Assembly: GCA_026197195.1 (NCBI GenBank)
Contig: JAPHUG010000383.1
Location: forward strand, 1 to 6,927
Reading direction: 5' to 3'
DNA: 6,927 bases
DNA from: Sedimenticola sp.
GTDB taxonomy: Bacteria; Pseudomonadota; Gammaproteobacteria; Chromatiales; Chromatiaceae
Under the pieces are notes generated by a model. The model was not told where the DNA came from and made no database searches. It saw nothing but the letters and a program-made list of their open reading frames with translations. The translations under genes and the position numbers were made by a program. Below, in pieces: positions 1-4,256 of the stretch. Positions within the stretch are counted from its first letter, which is position 1; every line of letters begins with the position of its first letter.

Positions 1-82
1 AGATAATTGATCGACGCTCTGCCATCCTCTGGATAACCAGTACCACTGCATAATCCACTGCTATAGCCTTAACGGCAACGTA

Positions 83-114
83 CTGTGCTGACTACTCTAG
101 TGGAGCCAGCACAG
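83..114. repeat. Perfect 8-bp inverted repeat, 16-nt loop
   Basis: CTGTGCTG at 83-90 is exactly complementary to CAGCACAG at 107-114. The 16-nt spacer can add a small inner stem (ACTA at 91-94 with TAGT at 98-101). No run of T follows on either strand, so it is not a standard intrinsic terminator. It may be an operator-like dyad, a processed RNA hairpin or chance; no gene in the window is close enough to explain it. Confidence 0.4.
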
Positions 115-350
115 ACAAAGCAAGCTGGTTTAACAAGGTCTAATACAAGAAGCCAGCGCTAAGATTAACAACTATTTACTGCAAAAGAGCGTTCAGATAA
201 AAAGGCGGATTGCAAACAACTTTTCATTACTCGGTTAGTTCGGAAACTGTGAGTTGAATTAGACACAAAAAACGTAAGAAATACCAAGCGCAATCAAAAA
301 CCCAATGATTGAATGGTTAATTGAACGAGACTGAAAACACCAAGGCGATA

Positions 351-370
351 AACGTAGGCAAGCCTGCGTT
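351..370 (-). terminator. Possible weak intrinsic terminator after the membrane-protein gene
   Basis: AACGTAGG (351-358) pairs with CCTGCGTT (363-370) through eight positions, one of them a G-T wobble, around a 4-nt loop. It begins 5 nt beyond the stop codon of the minus-strand membrane-protein gene, where a terminator is expected. On the minus strand the stem is followed only by a short T-poor tail (TATCGCC, with TTTT further on), so termination may be weak or the hairpin may only stabilise the 3' end. Confidence 0.4.
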
Positions 371-375
371 ATAGA

Positions 376-795
376 TCATTGAGTCGTGCGGTTGGATTGC
401 CTGATCCAAAACCAGCAACCGATCAGGGTAAAGGGGATACCCAGAATAAAAAACAGTACGCCAAATAGTGTCAGGCCACCGACACTGAGTGACTGCGCAA
501 AAGAGATACCGCCTGACAGTATGGCAACCAGTACGCCATGTAACATGATCTGATTAATTGCGATGCGGGCCGTAATATAGCCACCTAACACCATCGTGAG
601 CAGGAACAGTAGCAGACCCAGCAAATAAACCGCCGCCATGGTCAATTGCGCCCAATCTGGGAAGTGCTGAACAAAAATCATCTGCCCGGCCGCGAAACTG
701 ACAAACACCAATTGCATCAACAGACCGAATGCAATAATGGTGGCCGTACCCGCTAACAGTGCCTTCCAGCTCAGCTCTGAGAATCGCACAGACAT
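376..795 (-). CDS. Small four-helix integral membrane protein, function unknown
   Basis: 139-residue, very hydrophobic protein with four predicted transmembrane helices at about residues 12-36, 51-76, 83-101 and 105-131. A GGYITAR motif (71-77) ends helix 2 and HGVLVAILSG (86-95) starts helix 3. This Gly-Gly-Tyr/Ala-Arg then His/Asn-Gly-x-Leu-Val pattern recurs in small uncharacterised membrane proteins of the TIGR04086/YrzE kind; that is a resemblance only. There is no heme, metal or catalytic motif. The ATG at 795 is preceded by AGGTGA at good spacing. It lies 112 bp downstream of the cytochrome operon in the same direction, so it may be read through from it or have its own promoter; no strong promoter is visible. 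A hairpin follows the stop. I do not recognise a function. Confidence 0.75.
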   Translation of the reverse strand: MSVRFSELSWKALLAGTATIIAFGLLMQLVFVSFAAGQMIFVQHFPDWAQLTMAAVYLLGLLLFLLTMVLGGYITARIAINQIMLHGVLVAILSGGISFAQSLSVGGLTLFGVLFFILGIPFTLIGCWFWIRQSNRTTQ

Positions 796-842
796 GCTTC
801 ACCTATACGCTGTATGCGTTAAACAAGCAGCGGAGTTTAGGT

Positions 843-871
843 GCTGGGATCATCCAGGACATTGATCCAGC
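843..871. repeat. Imperfect inverted repeat between cytochrome operon and membrane-protein gene
   Basis: GGATCA (847-852) is complementary to TGATCC (863-868) with a 10-nt loop; allowing one bulged G at 846, three more pairs form (843-845 with 869-871). It lies in the 112-bp gap after the last cytochrome gene. There is no T-run after it on the minus strand, so it could be a rho-dependent 3' end structure, an operator for the membrane-protein gene, or chance. Confidence 0.3.
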
Positions 872-907
872 TCAAACCCCCTCATCGGCAAAACAGAGCC
901 ATTCGAC

Positions 908-1354
908 TCACATGCAGCTCATATGCCTGGGTCCCTGACAGGCCAGTATTCTTGGACTCCATAGACTCTTGATATAGCCTACCACTGCTCGTGCTTCCTG
1001 TTCATCCAGCACCCCTTTCCAGGCAGGCATCCTGTTTGTCCGTTGAAGACCATTCAGGATAGTCTCAACTAATTGCTCATCACTGTGATGCCATGCATGA
1101 GAGGTTTCATTCAGAGGCATAGCCGTGATATAGCCGGGGGCACGAATATATTTGGGTATTGGGGCTTCTCCCACGCCTGCCTGACCATGACAGGTGAGAC
1201 AGTAGCTTTCATAGAGCCGCTTCCCCTCTGCTATTTCATCCGGGGTGGCAGGCTTTCCCGTATCCGCCACAGCCTGAACACTAAACCACAAAAACATAAA
1301 CGCTGCGATGAACCTGATCATCGGGTGATAGCTGTAGTTGAACTTGTTCACCAT
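908..1354 (-). CDS. Periplasmic class I monoheme cytochrome c with Cys-bearing C-terminal tail
   Basis: 148 residues. An N-terminal signal peptide (hydrophobic core about 12-27) probably ends at VQAVA, residue 30. The heme attachment motif CLTCH is at 52-56 and the likely axial Met is M109 in NRMPAW, the usual spacing for a class I mono-heme cytochrome c. A His-rich HAWHH motif sits at 86-90 and is shared with the lipoprotein cytochrome encoded upstream in this operon. The C-terminus is unusual: after IKSLWSPR it ends in a Cys-Gln-Gly-Pro-Arg-His-Met-Ser-Cys tail (C139 and C147), which could form a disulfide or bind a metal. The ATG at 1354 is chosen over an in-frame ATG at 1432 because it has AGAAG 7 nt upstream, leaves a signal peptide at the N-terminus and starts 4 nt after the preceding gene's stop. 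Role: periplasmic single-electron carrier; partner unknown. Confidence 0.9.
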   Translation of the reverse strand: MVNKFNYSYHPMIRFIAAFMFLWFSVQAVADTGKPATPDEIAEGKRLYESYCLTCHGQAGVGEAPIPKYIRAPGYITAMPLNETSHAWHHSDEQLVETILNGLQRTNRMPAWKGVLDEQEARAVVGYIKSLWSPRILACQGPRHMSCM

Positions 1355-1358
1355 AACA

Positions 1359-1739
1359 TCACTTCTTTTTATCACTGCCACGATTAATACCTCGGGGATT
1401 GCTGCAACAGGGCGGTGCAGGTGCGCCGGCATTTTCTTTTGCTGTTTGATCCAGGTACTGAAACCAGTCGGCCTTGCGTTGTGACCACCAGCCGGTTGAT
1501 GTGGGGAAACCTGTCAACGCCAGCTGCTCGGTGATTTGATCATAATCCAGTTGAGTTTGATCATAAGTCACTCGGATTTTTTGTTTCTCTGGATAAGTGA
1601 CGACACGATTCATCCCGGGCAACGCTTCAAGTGCCGTCTCTAATTGCAAAGCATCGGCCGGGTGTCTCAAACCAGGCACACTGATCCAATGTCGGGTATC
1701 CCAGGCTCCGCGCATTTTTATAAACTGATCTCTACTCAT
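1359..1739 (-). CDS. HMA-fold (heavy-metal-associated-like) protein lacking CxxC, with C-terminal Cys-Cys
   Basis: 126 residues, no signal peptide or membrane helix, so probably cytosolic. Residues 18-80 read like a heavy-metal-associated domain with beta-alpha-beta-beta-alpha-beta order: ISVPGLRHPADA, LETALEALPGMNRVVTY, KIRVTYD, then YDQITEQLALTGFP. In metal-binding HMA domains the first loop carries CxxC; here that loop is GLRHPADA and has no cysteine. Two adjacent cysteines instead occur at 111-112 in PPCCSNPRG, followed by a basic tail ending KKK. Between lies a Trp-rich linker (WW at 84-85, W92). GGGAG lies 7 nt before the ATG. The stop is 4 nt before the next cytochrome's start, implying translational coupling. 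Role by inference: copper or other soft-metal handling, or a protein-protein adaptor using the HMA fold. The family assignment rests on pattern reading, so it is moderately sure. Confidence 0.75.
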   Translation of the reverse strand: MSRDQFIKMRGAWDTRHWISVPGLRHPADALQLETALEALPGMNRVVTYPEKQKIRVTYDQTQLDYDQITEQLALTGFPTSTGWWSQRKADWFQYLDQTAKENAGAPAPPCCSNPRGINRGSDKKK

Positions 1740-1781
1740 CGGTCGTTCTCCCGTTTATCCATTCAAAACGGCACCTTCGAT

Positions 1782-2252
1782 TTAATCCTCAAGCCTGAAT
1801 ATCTCATGACATCGACTGCAGCTCTTTTCGAGCTTGTTAAACTGTTCGAGTACAGCCTGTTTATCTCCCTCGGTTGCCAACGCCTGTAACTCAGCCGCTT
1901 CTTGTTCCAGCAAGTTGGTCTCGTCTAAAAATTGATCCCACTGCTCCCAGATAACGGGTAACGCCTCAGTCGGTTTGTGTAGACTCCCTTCCGGGAACAG
2001 GGCCGGTATTTTGGACGACGAGCGGCGTATCATCTCCGCATGCTGGCTGATCCGGGTTGCATCATAGGGGAGCTTCCCTTTCTCCATGATGCTGATCGAT
2101 CGCATCTGCTTTTCTATCTTTTTCATCAGTTCCATGCGCTGTTTGACAATACCGGTGGCTTTACCGTGTGCCATCAGCGTTAGGGGCTGTATGGTTAAAA
2201 CCAGAACCGCAATAAAAAGTACCAGGAAATGTTTTCTGTATAGGTTATTCAT
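1782..2252 (-). CDS. Cytochrome c' (class II, four-helix-bundle monoheme cytochrome c)
   Basis: 156 residues with a signal peptide ending near LTLMA (28). The mature part has the class II cytochrome c hallmarks: KQRMELMKKIEKQM in helix 1, KLPYDATRISQHAEMI in helix 2, KIPALFPEGS (81-90) before helix 3, an IWEQWDQFLDE segment, and a C-terminal CSRCH heme site (145-149) followed by EIFR. Length and the C-terminal position of CxxCH match cytochrome c' (Cytochrom_C_2). Members are high-spin, often five-coordinate and bind NO or CO; some work in NO defence, others act as electron carriers. The distal residue cannot be judged by eye. ATG 2252 is preferred to the in-frame GTG 2264 because GAGAGA precedes it and because the signal peptide then starts correctly. 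It follows the membrane-anchored cytochrome gene by 17 nt. Confidence 0.92.
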   Translation of the reverse strand: MNNLYRKHFLVLFIAVLVLTIQPLTLMAHGKATGIVKQRMELMKKIEKQMRSISIMEKGKLPYDATRISQHAEMIRRSSSKIPALFPEGSLHKPTEALPVIWEQWDQFLDETNLLEQEAAELQALATEGDKQAVLEQFNKLEKSCSRCHEIFRLED

Positions 2253-2269
2253 CGATTCTCTCACCCTGT

Positions 2270-2725
2270 CTATTTCATCCCACCACGCAGATAATGCACC
2301 AGTGCCCAGCGTTCATCTTCAGAAAGGAGCGACTTAAAAGCCGGCATAGTCGATCCTGCGCTAACGCCCCCTTCACTGATCCTCCAGAACAGATAATCAT
2401 CCCTGGCCATGGGCATTCGCATAATCAATGCAAGATCAGCAGGCGGCGGCACCAACCCGGCACCAATGGGTCCGTCACCTCTTCCCGTTTCACCATGACA
2501 GCCGCTGCAGTTCGCGCTATAGAGTGTCAAACCTGCTTCATGGACGGCAGTAGAGGCGCTGTATGGATTGGTTCGTCCCGCATACCCACCCGGAAGTCTG
2601 CTCATCATCCCCTTATGATGATTTGCCATACCACTAAACCAGGGCAACCAGCGCATACCACCTGAAACTATGAACAGCACAACACCGACCAGAATGATGA
2701 CAAAGAGTGTGCTGCTCCGGCTCAT
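2270..2725 (-). CDS. Membrane-anchored class I monoheme cytochrome c
   Basis: 151 residues. One N-terminal hydrophobic helix (about 6-23) lacks a convincing cleavage site, so it probably stays as an inner-membrane anchor with the heme domain in the periplasm. Just after it comes a His/Met-rich stretch, MANHHKGMMS (33-42), which could bind copper. The heme motif is CSGCH (73-77), followed by GETGRGDGPIGAGL and PPPADL, a pattern common in COG2010-type cytochromes; the likely axial Met is M127 in STMPAF. The C-terminal helix is LSEDERWALVHYLRG. A longer frame up to 2839 exists, but the ATG at 2725 has AGAGGATAGGGGG just upstream and starts 4 nt after the stop of the lipoprotein cytochrome gene. 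It lacks the HAWHH motif of the two other class I cytochromes here. Electron carrier role is well supported; partners are not. Confidence 0.9.
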   Translation of the reverse strand: MSRSSTLFVIILVGVVLFIVSGGMRWLPWFSGMANHHKGMMSRLPGGYAGRTNPYSASTAVHEAGLTLYSANCSGCHGETGRGDGPIGAGLVPPPADLALIMRMPMARDDYLFWRISEGGVSAGSTMPAFKSLLSEDERWALVHYLRGGMK

Positions 2726-2729
2726 CCCC

Positions 2730-3218
2730 CTATCCTCTGTTTGATCGGGCCGCAGCATCACGCTGCACCCAATTCTGGTAGATCTCTCTAGGCCACTTGG
2801 ACTGGAACCAGGCGATAACCGATATGATCTCCTCATCACTCAGCTTTTCACCCCAGGCCGGCATATTGCCCTGCCCACCAGGCGAACCGTTTTTGATAGT
2901 GTGAAAGAGTATATTGAGCGGATGATGCCAAGCATGCCCCGTACCATTGAGAGGGGGTGCAGGATAGTTACCATCCGGCCCGGCCTTTCGCCAGTTCTCG
3001 GCCCCTTCACCCCGTTTACCATGGCAGGCGGCACAATTCTCCTGGTAGACACGGGCCCCTGCACTGACCTGTTCAAATCGATACCAGGACTTGACCGGCT
3101 CTGCTGTTGCGACAGCTGCCGCATTGGTTGTGGAAGCAGTGGGCGACCTCGCCTGATCATCTGAACAGGCGGCAAGTAGCAGGGATACCCCCCCTACTAT
3201 AAAAAGTTTGAATTTCAA
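2730..3218 (-). CDS. Lipoprotein class I monoheme cytochrome c
   Basis: 162 residues from the TTG at 3218 (165 if the GTG at 3227 is used). A basic n-region and hydrophobic core end in the lipobox LAAC, with Cys18 the lipid-modified residue. An Ala/Thr/Ser-rich linker follows, about 19-44. The heme domain has CAACH at 62-66, then GKRGEGAENW, a HAWHH motif at 95-99 and the axial Met M119 in GNMPAW; the C-terminal helix is LSDEEIISVIAWFQSKWP. The order and the HAWHH/MPAW pair match the soluble cytochrome encoded last in the operon, so the two look like diverged paralogues. TTG is preferred because GGAG lies 8 nt before it, while that same GGAG overlaps the GTG codon and could not serve it. It follows the CopL-like gene after 74 bp. 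Likely a lipid-tethered periplasmic electron carrier. Confidence 0.9.
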   Translation of the reverse strand: MKFKLFIVGGVSLLLAACSDDQARSPTASTTNAAAVATAEPVKSWYRFEQVSAGARVYQENCAACHGKRGEGAENWRKAGPDGNYPAPPLNGTGHAWHHPLNILFHTIKNGSPGGQGNMPAWGEKLSDEEIISVIAWFQSKWPREIYQNWVQRDAAARSNRG

Positions 3219-3226
3219 AACAGACA

Positions 3227-3230
3227 CTCC
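3227..3230 (-). promoter_or_regulatory. Ribosome binding site deciding a TTG start
   Basis: GGAG on the minus strand (3230-3227) lies 8 nt before TTG 3218. The alternative GTG starts at 3227, sharing the last G of this site, so it has no usable Shine-Dalgarno. This supports the TTG start for the lipoprotein cytochrome. Confidence 0.55.
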
Positions 3231-3236
3231 ATTAAT

Positions 3237-3249
3237 TGGCCCAGGGCCA
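3237..3249. repeat. Short GC-rich palindrome in the leader of the lipoprotein cytochrome
   Basis: TGGCCC and GGGCCA flank one central base, giving a 13-bp palindrome 7 nt upstream of the ribosome binding site (minus-strand sense). A small stem with a GCAA tetraloop (AGCC 3274-3271 with GGCT 3266-3263 on the minus strand) lies further upstream. Either could affect translation or processing between the CopL-like gene and the cytochromes, but neither is strong. Confidence 0.3.
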
Positions 3250-3292
3250 GATCAATCATCAAAGCCTTGCGGCTAAGCGTAGAAACAATCGA

Positions 3293-3673
3293 TCAGGTGT
3301 GTAATTGGGGGGGTCGCAGCAGCGCGGGAGGAACCGGTCCGGTTATCCACGTAGAGGTAGCGGTCTGGAACAGATGACCCGAGGGTAAATCAATAGGGTA
3401 CTCAGTGCCGACACAGAGTTGCGAACCGGATGAGGTATCACAATGATCGCTACAGCAATCATCATGCAGCGGAACATCATGTGACAGCTTTTCACAACCA
3501 TCGACATGACCCCGTTCTGCACAGGCCATCATGCTATTGTGAACATTTGAGGCGGAGGCGTTGCCATCGACAATCGACGCCAGACCATAATTCAAGCCGA
3601 AAGGAAGCAGGCTGACTATAAAAGTCAGCAACAGTAGGAACCGCCTGTTGATGGATCGCCGCATATAGGCCAA
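3293..3673 (-). CDS. Exported Cys/His-rich protein, CopL/DUF2946-like, putative copper-responsive
   Basis: 126 residues. The N-terminus is basic then hydrophobic (RRSINRR, then 12-31), a signal peptide or anchor that probably ends near LAS. The mature part carries six cysteines (51, 60, 73, 74, 78, 87) and many histidines, densest in SHDVPLHDDCCSDHCD (64-79), and ends in a Pro-rich tail PPALLRPP (115-122). This layout (leader, His/Cys cluster with CCxxHC, then a Pro-Pro-Arg-Pro-Pro tail) is seen in CopL and DUF2946 proteins, which lie in copper-resistance loci; CopL of Xanthomonas is needed for copper-induced expression of copAB. Homology is inferred from pattern only. It is the first gene of the operon. 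Start TTG 3673 is favoured because AGAGG lies 7 nt upstream; ATG 3664 in the same frame has no well-placed site. Confidence 0.7.
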   Translation of the reverse strand: MAYMRRSINRRFLLLLTFIVSLLPFGLNYGLASIVDGNASASNVHNSMMACAERGHVDGCEKLSHDVPLHDDCCSDHCDTSSGSQLCVGTEYPIDLPSGHLFQTATSTWITGPVPPALLRPPQLHT

Positions 3674-3680
3674 ACACTCG

Positions 3681-3685
3681 CCTCT
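3681..3685 (-). promoter_or_regulatory. Ribosome binding site supporting a TTG start for the CopL-like gene
   Basis: AGAGG on the minus strand (3685-3681) is 7 nt before TTG 3673 but 16 nt before the in-frame ATG 3664. The better spacing argues for TTG. Confidence 0.45.
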
Positions 3686-3792
3686 TTAAGTACCGCTGTC
3701 AAGTGGAACCCGAAATCACATGCAAGCTAGGACACCCATCAAGCCAATAAGTTGCAGACCTGTCATTCAAGCACTCTTCAACTGAATTGATA

Positions 3793-3814
3793 AGCCCAGA
3801 TGCGGGCTCTTTTT
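3793..3814 (+). terminator. Intrinsic terminator-like hairpin, plus strand, no recognised gene upstream
   Basis: AGCCC (3793-3797) pairs with GGGCT (3804-3808) around a 6-nt loop, followed by C and five T (3810-3814). This is the form of a compact rho-independent terminator on the plus strand. The only plus-strand frame just before it is a 21-codon ORF (3720-3785) with no good ribosome binding site. The hairpin may end a small RNA or antisense transcript, or act as a leader attenuator or shield for the ATPase operon 98 bp further on. Confidence 0.5.
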
Positions 3815-3911
3815 CACTAAAACAGTCTATAAATAGAACAGACATCTGATCTGCCGCAATAATAAGTACATAGTTAATTGCTAAACTGTTAGCCAGATAA
3901 AGGGGAGCCCT

Positions 3912-4235
3912 ATGGACGAGACACTACAACGCTTGTTGGATGCTGAAAAGAGAGCCGAGGCCATTGTCAAACAGGCCGACGAAGAGCGGGATCGCATCAT
4001 CCAGGGGGCACTCCATGAAGCCCATGCCGAAGAGGAGCGTTTTGAGGCCCGTATACCGGAGCTGCATCGTGCTTTTATCGAGAAGGCTGAGCAGCGGGCC
4101 AACCAGACCAACAGCGAACTGAAGAAACGCTATGACGAACATCACATGCAACTGCGTACAACCGCAGAAAGCCGTGAAAAAGAAGCCTTAAACGCCGCCT
4201 TTGAGCTACTGATTGATCCCGATGCCAACCTCTAA
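3912..4235 (+). CDS. V/A-type ATPase peripheral-stalk subunit (G/H type)
   Basis: 107 residues, almost wholly alpha-helical and highly charged: residues 3-95 form one long coiled coil rich in Glu, Arg, Lys and Ala (AEKRAEAIVKQADEERDR, then EAHAEEERFEARI), with no membrane segment. In V/A-type ATPases the small subunit G (also called H or AhaH/NtpF) pairs with subunit E to build the peripheral stalks linking the catalytic head to subunit I. Sequence identity in this family is low, so the call rests on size, coiled-coil character and position directly before subunits C and I. The ATG at 3912 is preceded by GGGGAG. It is the first gene of the operon and lies 21 bp before subunit C. Confidence 0.82.
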   Translation: MDETLQRLLDAEKRAEAIVKQADEERDRIIQGALHEAHAEEERFEARIPELHRAFIEKAEQRANQTNSELKKRYDEHHMQLRTTAESREKEALNAAFELLIDPDANL

Positions 4236-4256
4236 CAGGGAGTTCATTGCAGTATA

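Larger units (their letters stand above)
1..375. other. Gene-free region with scattered stops and two inverted repeats
   Basis: No open frame of useful length, tRNA-like fold or recognisable remnant of a protein is visible on either strand. The stretch is more AT-rich than the genes to its right, with stops frequent in all frames. It contains a perfect 8-bp inverted repeat (83-90 with 107-114) and, next to the following gene, a hairpin that could be its terminator (351-370). It could be the 3' side of a neighbouring locus outside the window or decayed DNA; the sequence does not decide. Confidence 0.6.
3674..3911. other. Divergent intergenic region between cytochrome/copper operon and V/A-ATPase operon
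   Basis: This 238-bp region must hold the promoters of both divergent operons unless transcription enters from elsewhere. A TTGACA lies on the minus strand at 3702-3697, but no fitting -10 follows it. On the plus strand TATAAA occurs at 3828-3833, without a good -35. No clear CueR-type or CusR-type dyad was found. Also present are three similar 9-mers (3719-3727, 3736-3744, 3764-3772), a short dyad GCTAA-ACTG-TTAGC at 3880-3893, and a terminator-like hairpin at 3793-3814. Confidence 0.5.

Noticed and set aside
200..300. Possible tRNA or tRNA relic (GTTAGTTCGGAAAC looks a little like a T-arm)
   Set aside because: The arm does not pair properly and no acceptor or anticodon stem can be drawn around it.
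1355..1432. N-terminal extension of the last cytochrome up to an ATG at 1432
   Set aside because: It would put 26 charged residues before the signal peptide and overlap the HMA-like gene; ATG 1354 has a better ribosome binding site.
2726..2839. N-terminal extension of the helix-anchored cytochrome up to 2839
   Set aside because: It overlaps the end of the lipoprotein cytochrome gene by over 100 bp and reads as non-protein-like sequence; ATG 2725 has a strong purine-rich site.
2840..3175. Minus-strand open frame of 111 codons inside the lipoprotein cytochrome gene
   Set aside because: It is another frame of the cytochrome gene. Its product is Arg/Pro-rich and has no recognisable motif, whereas the cytochrome frame has a lipobox, CxxCH and axial Met.
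3611..3629. Perfect 7-bp hairpin GCTGACT-ATAAA-AGTCAGC
   Set aside because: It lies in the coding region for the signal-peptide core of the CopL-like protein, with no T-tail. It can arise from the codon content, so I do not call it a regulatory element.
3697..3702. Minus-strand TTGACA as -35 of a MerR/CueR-type promoter
   Set aside because: No -10 occurs at 17 or 19-20 nt and there is no dyad in the spacer, so the copper-regulator promoter form is not present.
3828..3833. TATAAA as a -10 element for the ATPase operon
   Set aside because: No reasonable -35 is found 16-18 nt upstream, where the terminator-like stem lies; support is too weak for a promoter call.
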